A DNA stretch of 64,000 nucleotides. Source: Snodgrassella sp945267035. GTDB taxonomy: Bacteria > Pseudomonadota > Gammaproteobacteria > Burkholderiales > Neisseriaceae. Shown piece after piece: positions 25,531 through 34,212 of the stretch (the stretch's first letter is position 1; every line of letters begins with the position of its first letter). A program made the translations under genes and the position numbers. The stretch covers positions 62,001 through 126,000 of the forward strand of contig NZ_JAFNPF010000001.1 of NCBI RefSeq assembly GCF_026535915.1, read 5' to 3'. Under the pieces are notes generated by a model. That model did not search any database. It was not told the DNA's origin and saw nothing but the letters and a program-made list of their open reading frames with translations.

Positions 25531-26736
25531 TTATCATAATCCTTTTGGATAAAAGTATAAATTCCATCCCAAAACAACAGAAAAAAACAATCCGTACCGT
25601 TTAAATAATCAATTCACCTGAATAACTATCTAAGGAGCTGTCATGCAACAAGAAGCGTTAGGAATGATCGAAACCAAAGGTTTAGTCGCTGCGATTGAAG
25701 CCGCAGATACCATGGTTAAATCAGCGAATGTCACATTAGTGGGTTACGAAAAAATAGGTTCAGGACTGGTCACCGTGATGGTCAGAGGTGATGTTGGTGC
25801 AGTCAAAGCCGCTACTGATGCCGGCTCAGCAGCAGCAAGCAAAGTCGGTGAACTGGTGTCTATCCATGTTATCCCACGGCCGCATACCGAAGTCGAAAAA
25901 ATATTACCTTCTGGCATAGTGAAAAATTGATAACTGGAGAGGAGGGCTGAGATGAGCCAGAATTTAGTAGAACAAATCGTATCAGAGGTGATCAGGAAAC
26001 AATCCTCCTCTCTGGGAACGGCACAGGTCGCTTCTTCAAATTATAGTGAATGCGGGCTAACAGAATACGTAGGCACAGCAACAGGTCACACCATCGGACT
26101 GGTGATCGCCAATGTCGATAGTCAGCTGCATGAACTCATGGGCATAGATAAGAAATATCGATCAATAGGGGTATTGGGAGCAAGAACCGGAGCTGGTCCG
26201 CAAATATTTGCCGCGGATGAAGCGGTAAAAGCAACCAATAGCGAAATACTCAAAATAGAATTACCGCGCGATACGGAAGGAGGAGGGGGCCACGGTAGCT
26301 TAATTATATTTGGAGCAGAAGATGTATCGGATGCCCGTCGGGCGATAGAAGTATCGTTAAACGAAGTAGAGCGGACGATGGGAGATGTATACGGATCAGC
26401 AGCAGGGCATCTGGAGTTTCAGTACACAGCAAGAGCCAGCAGCGCGTTAAATCAGGCATTTGGCGCACCGATAGGAAAATCATTCGGGATGACAGTAGGA
26501 TGTCCAGCGGCGATAGGTGTAGTGATAGCGGATGTGGCAGCGAAGTCAGCGGTGGTAGAAGCTGTTGGTTATTCAAGCCCGGGTCATGGCACCAGTTACA
26601 GCAATGAAGTGATCTTTACCTTTTCAGGAGATTCTGGCGCGGTGCGACAGGCAGTGATAGCAGCCAGAGAAGTCGGGCTGAACCTATTATCAACACTCGA
26701 TCCGAGTGTCCTGAAATCAACGACTACACCTTACAT
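25531..26736 (+). repeat. 1.2 kb direct repeat, copy 1 (leader + BMC-H + BMC-T)
   Basis: These 1206 bases match 38100-39305 at an offset of 12569. By eye I find five differences, all in the last 145 bases. The leader, the complete BMC-H gene and most of the BMC-T gene are identical. The duplicate includes 112 bases of 5' leader with the ATCCTTTTGGAT palindrome, so both copies likely share the same regulation. Confidence 0.95.
25643..25930 (+). CDS. BMC-H hexameric shell protein (PduA-like), copy 1
   Basis: A 95-residue single-BMC-domain protein, the size of PduA/CutF. MQQEALGMIETKGLVAAIEA and VTLVGYEKIGSGLVTVMVRG are the standard BMC-H strands, followed by DVGAVKAATDAGSAAASKVG, which leads into HVIPRPH. 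The hexamer pore loop is KIGSG. The strong TAAGGAG precedes the ATG. The protein at 38212-38499 is identical over its whole length. The BMC-T gene follows after 21 bases. Confidence 0.96.
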   Translation: MQQEALGMIETKGLVAAIEAADTMVKSANVTLVGYEKIGSGLVTVMVRGDVGAVKAATDAGSAAASKVGELVSIHVIPRPHTEVEKILPSGIVKN

Positions 26737-26740
26737 ATGA
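25952..26740 (+). CDS. BMC-T tandem-domain shell protein (PduB-like), copy 1
   Basis: A 262-residue trimeric shell protein with two BMC domains. Domain 1 has TGHTIGLVIANVDSQLHELM and VLGARTGAGPQIFAADEAVK, and domain 2 has GKSFGMTVGCPAAIGVVIAD and YSSPGHGTSYSNEVIFTFSG. The N-terminal LVEQIVSEVIRKQ matches the PduB extension that links shell and cargo. ELPRDTEGGGGHGSLIIFG contains the region that forms the central gated pore in PduB. The length is close to PduB (270). It is preceded by GGAGAGGAGG. Confidence 0.95.
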   Translation: MSQNLVEQIVSEVIRKQSSSLGTAQVASSNYSECGLTEYVGTATGHTIGLVIANVDSQLHELMGIDKKYRSIGVLGARTGAGPQIFAADEAVKATNSEILKIELPRDTEGGGGHGSLIIFGAEDVSDARRAIEVSLNEVERTMGDVYGSAAGHLEFQYTARASSALNQAFGAPIGKSFGMTVGCPAAIGVVIADVAAKSAVVEAVGYSSPGHGTSYSNEVIFTFSGDSGAVRQAVIAAREVGLNLLSTLDPSVLKSTTTPYI

Positions 26741-26760
26741 TATTGAGAAATTAGCGGGTA

Positions 26761-28314
26761 ATGAATATGAATGATTTAGCAATCTCTCAAGCTGTGGCTA
26801 ATGTATTAAAAAAATATAGTGGTGCGGCAGAGTCCAAGGAAAACACATTTCAACCAGCGGATCAGTCGTTATCAGGTGCCGAAAAAGATTCCGATCACCA
26901 TGGATTAATTGACGCAATAGTGGCTGAAATACTCCAACAGAAATCTGAAACCAAACCATCTGAGCCCTATTCAGGCAACATTCAGTTTAGCAATGAACAT
27001 GGCATATTTACCAGTATGGATCAAGCTATTGAAGCGGCGTATCAGGCGCAGAGGCAATATTTAGTCTGTTCGATGGCTGATCGACAAAAATATATAGATG
27101 GCATTCGCGCAGTTTTTTTGCAGCAATCGGTGTTAGAACAAATATCCGCAATGGCAGTTGAAGAAACTGGCATGGGTAATTATGAAGATAAGCTCATTAA
27201 AAACCGTTTAGCGGCTACCAAAACACCAGGTACAGAAGATTTGATCACCCAAGCTTACAGTGGTGATGATGGTTTATCCGTGGTGGAATACTCTGCTTAT
27301 GGCGTGATCGGTTCAATCACGCCGACCACCAATCCAACAGAAACCATTATCTGTAACTCTATCGGTATGCTGGCAGCAGGTAACAGCGTGGTTTTTAGTC
27401 CACATCCACGTTCTAAAAATGTTTCGTTACTCGCAGTTAAGCTGATCAATGAAAAATTAGCGCAGTTAGGTGCACCGGCCAATCTGGTGGTTACCGTTGA
27501 TCAGCCTTCCATTGAGAACACCAACGTCATGATGACACATCCCAAAATCCGGATGCTTGTTGCCACCGGAGGACCAGCTATCGTTCAATCAGTATTGTCC
27601 AGTGGCAAAAAAGCGATTGGAGCAGGGGCAGGTAATCCGCCAGTTGTCGTTGATGAAAGTGCCAATATCGAAAAGGCTGCCAAAGACATCATCAGCGGAT
27701 GCAGCTTTGACAATAATCTGCCTTGTATAGCGGAAAAAGAATTGATTGTTGTTGATCATGTAGCAGATTTTCTAATCCATTGCATGAAAAAAAATGGTGC
27801 CTACCTGCTTTCTGAACCAGCACAAATTGCACAATTACAAGAACTCGTTTTAAACGACAAAAAAACGGGTCCTAATACCAATTTTGTCGGTAAAAGCGCT
27901 ATTTATTTGTTACAGCAACTCAATATTGCTGCACCTAATGACACCAAAATCATCCTGATTGAAACGGATAAATCACATCCTTTTGTCGTTCATGAGCTAA
28001 TGATGCCGATTTTACCGTTAGTACGGGTCAACAATGTTGATGAAGCCATAGATCTGGCTATTGAAGTTGAACACGGCAACCGACATACCGCGATTATGCA
28101 TTCGATGAACGTGGAAAAACTTACCAAGATGGCCAAACTGATTCAAACCACTATCTTCGTTAAAAATGGACCTTCCTATGCTGGGTTGGGTGCAGGTGGA
28201 CAAGGATTTTCATCCTTCACCATAGCAGGACCTACCGGAGAAGGTTTGACTTCAGCTCGCTCATTTGCTCGTCAGCGTCGATGCGTCATGGTGGAAATGC
28301 TGAATATTCGTTAA
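26761..28314 (+). CDS. CoA-acylating aldehyde dehydrogenase (PduP/EutE-like)
   Basis: Converts propionaldehyde (or acetaldehyde) plus CoA and NAD+ to acyl-CoA inside the microcompartment. The 517-residue protein has the ALDH fold with GVIGSITPTTNPTETIICNS, AIGAGAGNPPVVVDESANIE and the catalytic motif SFDNNLPCIAEKE, whose Cys is the nucleophile. VEHGNRHTAIMHS and FVKNGPSYAGLG follow. Two amphipathic helices in the first 60 residues (LAISQAVANVLKKYSG and HGLIDAIVAEILQQKSE) look like encapsulation signals; the doubling is notable. It lies 20 bases after the BMC-T gene. Confidence 0.94.
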   Translation: MNMNDLAISQAVANVLKKYSGAAESKENTFQPADQSLSGAEKDSDHHGLIDAIVAEILQQKSETKPSEPYSGNIQFSNEHGIFTSMDQAIEAAYQAQRQYLVCSMADRQKYIDGIRAVFLQQSVLEQISAMAVEETGMGNYEDKLIKNRLAATKTPGTEDLITQAYSGDDGLSVVEYSAYGVIGSITPTTNPTETIICNSIGMLAAGNSVVFSPHPRSKNVSLLAVKLINEKLAQLGAPANLVVTVDQPSIENTNVMMTHPKIRMLVATGGPAIVQSVLSSGKKAIGAGAGNPPVVVDESANIEKAAKDIISGCSFDNNLPCIAEKELIVVDHVADFLIHCMKKNGAYLLSEPAQIAQLQELVLNDKKTGPNTNFVGKSAIYLLQQLNIAAPNDTKIILIETDKSHPFVVHELMMPILPLVRVNNVDEAIDLAIEVEHGNRHTAIMHSMNVEKLTKMAKLIQTTIFVKNGPSYAGLGAGGQGFSSFTIAGPTGEGLTSARSFARQRRCVMVEMLNIR

Positions 28315-28328
28315 GAAAAGGCGTAAAC

Positions 28329-28640
28329 GTGGCAAAGAAAAGAATCATTAATGCCCCGAGTAAGCAAATTCTGGACATGTTAAAAAAACGTACTCCGCAT
28401 GATTTTCGAACATTATTAGACCAATTTCATGTCGACGCAGTAGGTTTGATAATGGTTTCAATTCCTGATCTGTACTTTTATGCCGATGTGGCCAGTAAGT
28501 CTGCCAATGTCGTGGTATCTGAAGTGTTTGGTAGTTGTCCACAACATGTAACCACGTTGGCGATATTTGGTGAAATTGCTGCTGTTCAAGCTGCTATGCA
28601 GTCAGTTGAGGAGATTGAAATTAGTGAACAAAGCTTCTGA
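28329..28640 (+). CDS. Permuted BMC-H shell protein (EutS/PduU/CutR type)
   Basis: A 103-residue BMC-domain protein. DFRTLLDQFHVDAVGLIMVS, IPDLYFYADVASKSANVVV and TTLAIFGEIAAVQAAMQSVE fit the circularly permuted BMC fold of EutS, PduU and CutR. In these the N-terminal segment (RIINAPSKQILDMLKKR) forms extra strands or a barrel on the hexamer. GTG 28329 is chosen because AAAAGG lies 7 bases upstream; longer frames overlap the aldehyde dehydrogenase gene. Its place directly after the aldehyde dehydrogenase suggests one operon. Confidence 0.85.
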   Translation: MAKKRIINAPSKQILDMLKKRTPHDFRTLLDQFHVDAVGLIMVSIPDLYFYADVASKSANVVVSEVFGSCPQHVTTLAIFGEIAAVQAAMQSVEEIEISEQSF

Positions 28641-28987
28641 AGCAAAAAAATATAGCGTATTACCCGTGTTGATTAAATAAATATGCAGTCCTGTTTCTTA
28701 ATCAAACACCCAAAAACGGATACTGAAAATAAATATCTTGTTGACAAATAAACCAAGGGAGAACAAATAAAAATGGCTATCCAGGATTGAGCATGTGATC
28801 AGACATAGAACGAAACGCTGCTAATTAGCCAACAGTTATTCGAGCCATCATAACTGTGGCAACGTGAAAAGCTTAACCAGCGTTATCAGCCAATTTAATC
28901 ACTAATCACGTAGATAAACTAACTATTTGGCATATTAAAAGATTTATTCAATTGACATGGTAATAAAATTATACAGGAGTAAAAAAG
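28641..28987 (+). promoter_or_regulatory. Upstream region of the glycyl radical enzyme gene
   Basis: 347 bases without a gene. TTGACA at 28741-28746 has AT-rich sequence 17-19 bases further on (AAATAA), a possible promoter. ACAGGAG just before 28988 is a good ribosome-binding site. A 5-codon frame MAIQD at 28773, after AGGGAGA, is probably chance. Confidence 0.3.
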
Positions 28988-31537
28988 ATGATTGAGAAAG
29001 GGTTCACTAATCCAACCGATCGCGTTGTTAGATTAAAAAATACCATCATTAATGCAAAACCCTACGTTGAGTCAGAACGTGCTGTATTGGCCACGCAAGC
29101 TTATAAGGAAACAGAGGGTCTACCTGCCATTATCCGTCGGGCAAAAGTTGCCGAAAAATTATTCAATAATTTACCTGTAACCATTCGTGATGATGAACTC
29201 ATCGTCGGCGCGATTACGAAAAATCCTCGTTCAACAGAAATCTGCCCAGAATTTTCTTTTGAATGGGTAGAAAAAGAATTTGATACGATGGAACATCGCA
29301 TTGCCGATCCATTTATCATCCCTAAGCAAACCGCACAAGAATTACACGAAGCATTCCAATATTGGCCAGGAAAAACAACCAGTGATTTAGCAAATTCCTA
29401 TATGTCGCAACAAACTCGCGACTGTATTGCTAATGGCGTATTTACCGTCGGCAACTATTTTTTTGGTGGTGTAGGGCATGTCAGCGTAGATTATGGCAAA
29501 ATTTTACGCATAGGATTTAGTGGCATCATCGAAGAAGTCAACGATGCATTAGCAAAATTGGATCGTATGGATCCAGGATTTATTAAAAAAGAACAGTTTT
29601 ACAATGCAGTCGTGATCACCTACAAAGCTGCAATTAATTTTGCTCATCGCTATGCAGATAAAGCCAACGAATTGGCACAACGCGAAACCAATCCGCAACG
29701 TAAAGCTGAATTATTACAAATAGCGCAAAACTGTCAAAGAGTGCCCGAACGTGGAGCAACAAATTTTTGGGAAGCATGTCAGACCTTCTGGTTCGTTCAT
29801 TGCATGTTGCAAATCGAATCTAGTGGACATTCAATCTCCCCAGGACGTTTTGACCAGTATATGTACCCATACTATCAAGCCGATAAAAGCATTAGTGCAG
29901 AGTTTGCACAAGAACTGGTTGATTGTTGCTGGATCAAACTCAATGATGTCAACAAAACCCGTGATGAGATTTCGGCTCAGGCTTTTGCTGGCTATGCAGT
30001 ATTTCAAAATCTTTGTGTTGGTGGTCAAACCGAAGAAGGTTTGGATGCAACTAATGACATGAGCTATATGTGTATGCAAGCTACCGCACATGTCCGCTTG
30101 CCACAGCCTTCATTCTCCATACGTGTATGGCAAGGAACACCAGATGAATTTTTATACCGAGCGTGTGAGGTCGTGCGTTTAGGTTTGGGCGTGCCGGCCA
30201 TGTATAACGACGAAGTGATTATTCCTGCATTACAGAATCGAGGCGTGTCTCTCAGAGATGCACGGGATTACTGCATTATAGGTTGTGTAGAACCTCAAGC
30301 ACCACATCGTACAGAAGGATGGCATGATGCAGCATTCTTCAACGTAGCCAAAGTACTTGATATCACCCTAAACAACGGTCAGGTAAATGGACGTCAGCTA
30401 GGTCCAGTTACTGGAGATATGACCACATTTCGTAGCATTGACGACCTATATCGGGCTTTTGAAACGCAAATACAATTCTTTGTGCGCAATTTGGCAGAAG
30501 CATGTAACAGCGTGGATATCGCCCATGCAGAACGCTGCCCACTGCCATTCTTATCAGCCATGGTAGATGACTGTATCGGTCGCGGTAAATCACTGCAAGA
30601 AGGTGGAGCGATCTATAACTTTACCGGACCACAGGCATTTGGGGTCGCAGATACCGGTGATTCAGTCTATGCCATTCAAAAACAGGTATTTGAAGATGGT
30701 AAAATTTCCTTGGCTGAACTAAAAGAAGCCCTTCAGGCAAATTTCGGTTATCCAGTTGGTGCCCATTTGGCCAATGGCAAAGTAGACGTTGATACATCAC
30801 TTAACGAACAGCAAATATACGATATCGTCAAAGGGATTATTAATAAAAATAGAACTTTAGATCCTGAGGCTATTAAAACAGAAGTCTATCGTCAAATATC
30901 GACACAGAGTGCTGACACCAACAGTAGCAACCAACACTATGAAGAGATCCGGCGCCTGTTAGCCAGCACACCTTGCTTTGGTAATGACATAGACGCCGTC
31001 GATTTAGTTGCCCGCCATTGTGCATTGATTTATTGTAAAGAAGTAGAAAAATACACCAATCCTCGCGGTGGTCAGTTTCAGGCTGGCATTTATCCTGTAT
31101 CTGCAAATGTCTTGTTTGGTAAAGATGTCAATGCATTACCGGATGGGCGTTTGGCGAAAGAACCCTTAGCAGATGGTGTTTCACCTCGACAGGGTAAAGA
31201 TACCCTTGGTCCAACCGCAGCGGCAAATTCTGTGGCCAAACTAGATCATTTTATTGCCTCCAACGGAACCCTCTATAACCAAAAATTCCTACCATCATCA
31301 TTAGCAGGTGACAGCGGATTAAAGAATTTTAGTGGCATGATTAGAGGTTACTTTGATCGCAAAGGGATGCATATGCAATTCAATGTCATCAACCGAGATA
31401 CCTTGCTTAAAGCTCAGCAAAATCCAGATCAATACCGCGATTTAGTTGTGCGAGTGGCTGGTTATAGTGCGCAGTTCGTCGTTTTAGCCAAAGAAGTTCA
31501 GGACGATATCATTAGTCGAACCGAACAAAAATTTTGA
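28988..31537 (+). CDS. B12-independent 1,2-propanediol (diol) dehydratase, glycyl radical enzyme
   Basis: Signature enzyme of the locus, 849 residues. It dehydrates 1,2-propanediol to propionaldehyde by glycyl radical chemistry. The key residues fall on the same numbers as in Clostridium butyricum glycerol dehydratase: His164 (GGVGHVSVDY), His281-Ser282 (SSGHSISPGRFD), Cys433 and Glu435 (IIGCVEPQAPH), Asp447 (EGWHDAAFF). The radical glycine is Gly825 in RVAGYSAQF. The SGHS and CVEPQAPHRTEGWHD patterns exclude choline TMA-lyase, pyruvate formate-lyase and HypD. An extra segment of about 60 residues before STPCFGND, compared with glycerol dehydratase, is as I recall from the Roseburia propanediol dehydratase. 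I see no extra N-terminal encapsulation domain. Confidence 0.93.
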   Translation: MIEKGFTNPTDRVVRLKNTIINAKPYVESERAVLATQAYKETEGLPAIIRRAKVAEKLFNNLPVTIRDDELIVGAITKNPRSTEICPEFSFEWVEKEFDTMEHRIADPFIIPKQTAQELHEAFQYWPGKTTSDLANSYMSQQTRDCIANGVFTVGNYFFGGVGHVSVDYGKILRIGFSGIIEEVNDALAKLDRMDPGFIKKEQFYNAVVITYKAAINFAHRYADKANELAQRETNPQRKAELLQIAQNCQRVPERGATNFWEACQTFWFVHCMLQIESSGHSISPGRFDQYMYPYYQADKSISAEFAQELVDCCWIKLNDVNKTRDEISAQAFAGYAVFQNLCVGGQTEEGLDATNDMSYMCMQATAHVRLPQPSFSIRVWQGTPDEFLYRACEVVRLGLGVPAMYNDEVIIPALQNRGVSLRDARDYCIIGCVEPQAPHRTEGWHDAAFFNVAKVLDITLNNGQVNGRQLGPVTGDMTTFRSIDDLYRAFETQIQFFVRNLAEACNSVDIAHAERCPLPFLSAMVDDCIGRGKSLQEGGAIYNFTGPQAFGVADTGDSVYAIQKQVFEDGKISLAELKEALQANFGYPVGAHLANGKVDVDTSLNEQQIYDIVKGIINKNRTLDPEAIKTEVYRQISTQSADTNSSNQHYEEIRRLLASTPCFGNDIDAVDLVARHCALIYCKEVEKYTNPRGGQFQAGIYPVSANVLFGKDVNALPDGRLAKEPLADGVSPRQGKDTLGPTAAANSVAKLDHFIASNGTLYNQKFLPSSLAGDSGLKNFSGMIRGYFDRKGMHMQFNVINRDTLLKAQQNPDQYRDLVVRVAGYSAQFVVLAKEVQDDIISRTEQKF

Positions 31538-31601
31538 TTAATGCGCTCAAGCATATACCCATGTTACCAAACAAGCATAACCAAATGGGTATATAAGTAA
31601 A

Positions 31602-31661
31602 GTAAGGGATTTAGTACTTATCCTAAATCCCTTACTTAAACACTCGCGATTAACATCGCGA
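31602..31661 (+). promoter_or_regulatory. Hairpin and second inverted repeat between the dehydratase and activase genes
   Basis: GTAAGGGATTTA (31602-31613) pairs perfectly with TAAATCCCTTAC (31624-31635). TCGCGAT-TAAC-ATCGCGA (31644-31661) follows at once. The first may be a terminator or RNA-processing stem lowering activase expression. The second is a 7-bp palindrome that could be an operator. Confidence 0.55.
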
Positions 31662-31826
31662 CCAAAGTAATGTGCAACTAACTGCTAAAAATTTCTATTT
31701 TCCATCATCTATAACCATATGCAGGTCTTTGTCGGGATTAAGCAAATATCATTTATATCTGCTAACAGATGATAAATAAAACATAAAAATAAAAATTCAC
31801 CAACCATCAACTAAGAAAAGAAAAAA

Positions 31827-32744
31827 ATGGAAAAAATAGAATATGATCTTGAAGGCACAGTATTCAATATTCAACGCTATTCATTGCATGATGGACCTGG
31901 TATCCGCACCATTCCATTTCTGAAAGGATGTCCATTAGCATGCAAATGGTGCAGCAATCCAGAATCACAAAAACCACAACCTGAAATCATGTATCAAAAA
32001 AGCAATTGTATTCACTGTGGTAAGTGTTTTGAAGCCTGTCGGTATGGAGCATTGTCCAAAGAAAATCCCTATATGGTCGATCGCGATCGTTGCGTGGCGT
32101 GTGGCGCCTGTGCAGAAGTTTGTCCTACTAATGCCTTAGTTTTAAAGGGCAAGAAAATGACCGTATGGGAAGTTATTCATGAATTACAAAAAGATGAAAA
32201 TATATATCGACGCTCCGATGGTGGCATAACTCTCTCAGGTGGCGAGTCATTATCCCAACCCAAATTCACTCGAGAATTATTACGAGCTTGTAAAGAAAGG
32301 GGATGGCATACGGCTATAGAAACCACCGGCATGACGACCAAAGAAATAATCGAATCGGTCATGCCTTTTGTCGATTTGGCCTTAACAGACATTAAAATCA
32401 TCGACCCTTCAATACATAAAAATGTGACTGGTGTTGATAATCAAATCATTCTGGAAAACCTCATTCGTATTTCAAACCTGACTAAAACCATAGTCAGAAT
32501 TCCAGTGATACCCAATGTTAACGATAATATTGAAGCCATTAGAGAAATCGCTGAATTCACCAAGTTGATGAAAAATATTAATGAAATCCATTTATTACCC
32601 TACCATAATTTTGGCGAAAATAAATACAACCTACTCGGACGCATTTATCCACTTCATGGTGTAAAAGAATTACCTAAAGATAAAATTAGTCTTTTAAAGC
32701 AGGAAATCGAAAAATTTGACATAGCATGCCAGATTGGCGGGTGA
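31827..32744 (+). CDS. Glycyl radical enzyme activating enzyme (radical SAM)
   Basis: A 305-residue activase that cleaves SAM to make the glycyl radical on the dehydratase. The radical-SAM cluster motif is Cys35-Cys39-Cys42 (KGCPLACKWCSNPE), followed by the ferredoxin-like double cluster: Cys61, 64, 67, 71 and Cys89, 92, 95, 99. TLSGGESLSQPKF is the SAM-binding GGE motif. The two extra 4Fe-4S clusters are typical of activases for dehydratase and CutC-type enzymes but not of PflA. AAGAAAAG lies before the ATG. The spacing from the dehydratase gene (289 bases) is unusually long. Confidence 0.95.
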   Translation: MEKIEYDLEGTVFNIQRYSLHDGPGIRTIPFLKGCPLACKWCSNPESQKPQPEIMYQKSNCIHCGKCFEACRYGALSKENPYMVDRDRCVACGACAEVCPTNALVLKGKKMTVWEVIHELQKDENIYRRSDGGITLSGGESLSQPKFTRELLRACKERGWHTAIETTGMTTKEIIESVMPFVDLALTDIKIIDPSIHKNVTGVDNQIILENLIRISNLTKTIVRIPVIPNVNDNIEAIREIAEFTKLMKNINEIHLLPYHNFGENKYNLLGRIYPLHGVKELPKDKISLLKQEIEKFDIACQIGG

Positions 32745-32956
32745 AAAGCGAAAATAAAAGCATTAAACCTTTAATTATGCAAAAAAAGTTGAAAAAAGAC
32801 AAAAATAATGAATGAAATAATGTTCTAGATTAAGTTCCCCACAAAACAGTATTGAAAATTATTGATATATATTGTAATTTTCAATTAACTATTTTATGTT
32901 CACCGTCATTATGCCAGCTTTAAAACGCATAAAAATCGGAGTAAATGGAGTGTTTA

Positions 32957-34195
32957 ATGAGTTATACATTCCGATTAACGGAACTAATAGAACTAAAGCA
33001 ATTACAAACATTGCAAGAAAACTTCAGTAAATCCATTGGCGTGGCAATCGTCATCGTAGATGAAAAAGGGGTTCCGATAACCAAACCAAGTGGGTTTTCT
33101 AAGTTTTGTAAACTATCTCGGGCAAGCGTATTGCAACAATACCGGTGTTTTCAGTGTGATAACGCTGGTGGTCGCGCAGCCATGTCTGCCAATAAACCAG
33201 TCGTTTACCGTTGCTGTTGTGATTTTGTTGAATTTGCCGTACCGATCATTGTTAATGAACAGTATCTGGGGGCTTTTATTTCAGGGCAGGTGAGAGTAGA
33301 ACCTGAAAAAGAACAAAAAATTCCCTACATATTAGATCGTTCTTTAGAGTGGAAGAAAAATAAGCAACTCATCAAGGCTCATCAACAGGCCAATTATATT
33401 CCCTATGATAAATTCGAAGCCGCAGCTTATACCGTATTAGATATCACCCTGTTCTTAGCCGAACAAGCCTATGCCAATAAAATCCAAAAAGAATTAAATG
33501 CAAAAAGCATTAAACTGGCAGAAGAACAACGCAACCGTGCAGACTTAGAACGCGCACTGTGTGATGCTGAATATAAAGTTCTTTCTTATCAATTCAATCC
33601 ACATTTTTTGTTCAATGTTTTAAATACCATTGGTCGCTTGGCCTTATTAGAAAATGCGCAGCAAACTGAAAACATGGTCTACTATTTTTCCGACATGATG
33701 CGCTACATTCTAAAAAAAACCGATCATAAATTAATAACAATTGGTAGCGAAGTTAATGCGGTAAAAAGTTATCTAGCTATACAACAAATACGCTTGAAAG
33801 ATCGATTTAGTTACCAAATTGATATTCCTAATAAATATCTGAGTGTCACCAGCCCATTTTTAGTTTTACAGCCATTAGTAGAAAACTGTTTCAAATATGT
33901 CATTGAACCTAAGGAAGAAAAAACACATATAACCTTAAAGGCCTATGATGATGGAGAGGATGTATTACTTGAAGTTATCGATAACGGTGATGGCATCGCT
34001 GCTGAGCAAATAAATGAAATATTATCTGATGATACAAAGGGAGATAAACAAAACAGTATTGGAATCAAGAATATTCAAAATAGACTAAGACATCTATTTG
34101 GTCAACGCTATGGTTTAGAAATAAAAAGTCCATTTAAACCCAACATGGGAACAACAGTACGATTAAGATTTCCTATAAACAAAAAAACAGCATAA
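32957..34195 (+). CDS. PocR-domain LytS-type sensor histidine kinase 1
   Basis: A 412-residue cytoplasmic sensor with no membrane helices. Residues about 1-180 form a PocR ligand-binding domain with a cysteine cluster (Cys51, 64, 67, 86, 87, 88) that could hold a metal. A coiled coil (KSIKLAEEQRNRADLERALC) leads to the LytS/YehU-type kinase core with phospho-accepting His216 in YQFNPHFLFNVLNTIG. The HATPase domain follows (LQPLVENCFKYV, EVIDNGDGI, GIGIKNIQNRL). PocR domains sense small hydrocarbon-like metabolites such as 1,2-propanediol in the pdu/cob regulator, so it probably senses the substrate. ATG 32957 follows GGAG at 32947; ATG 32945 is an alternative. Confidence 0.9.
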   Translation: MSYTFRLTELIELKQLQTLQENFSKSIGVAIVIVDEKGVPITKPSGFSKFCKLSRASVLQQYRCFQCDNAGGRAAMSANKPVVYRCCCDFVEFAVPIIVNEQYLGAFISGQVRVEPEKEQKIPYILDRSLEWKKNKQLIKAHQQANYIPYDKFEAAAYTVLDITLFLAEQAYANKIQKELNAKSIKLAEEQRNRADLERALCDAEYKVLSYQFNPHFLFNVLNTIGRLALLENAQQTENMVYYFSDMMRYILKKTDHKLITIGSEVNAVKSYLAIQQIRLKDRFSYQIDIPNKYLSVTSPFLVLQPLVENCFKYVIEPKEEKTHITLKAYDDGEDVLLEVIDNGDGIAAEQINEILSDDTKGDKQNSIGIKNIQNRLRHLFGQRYGLEIKSPFKPNMGTTVRLRFPINKKTA

Positions 34196-34212
34196 AACTA
34201 GAGAATTTTAAT

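Noticed and set aside
28773..28790. Five-codon leader peptide MAIQD before the dehydratase gene
   Set aside because: It has a plausible ribosome-binding site but is too short and without structure to support a regulatory role.
28988..31537. Glycyl radical enzyme as choline trimethylamine-lyase (CutC)
   Set aside because: The active-site pattern SSGHS and CVEPQAPHRTEGWHD with Asp447 and His164 is that of glycerol/propanediol dehydratase; CutC has different residues around the CVEPQ motif.
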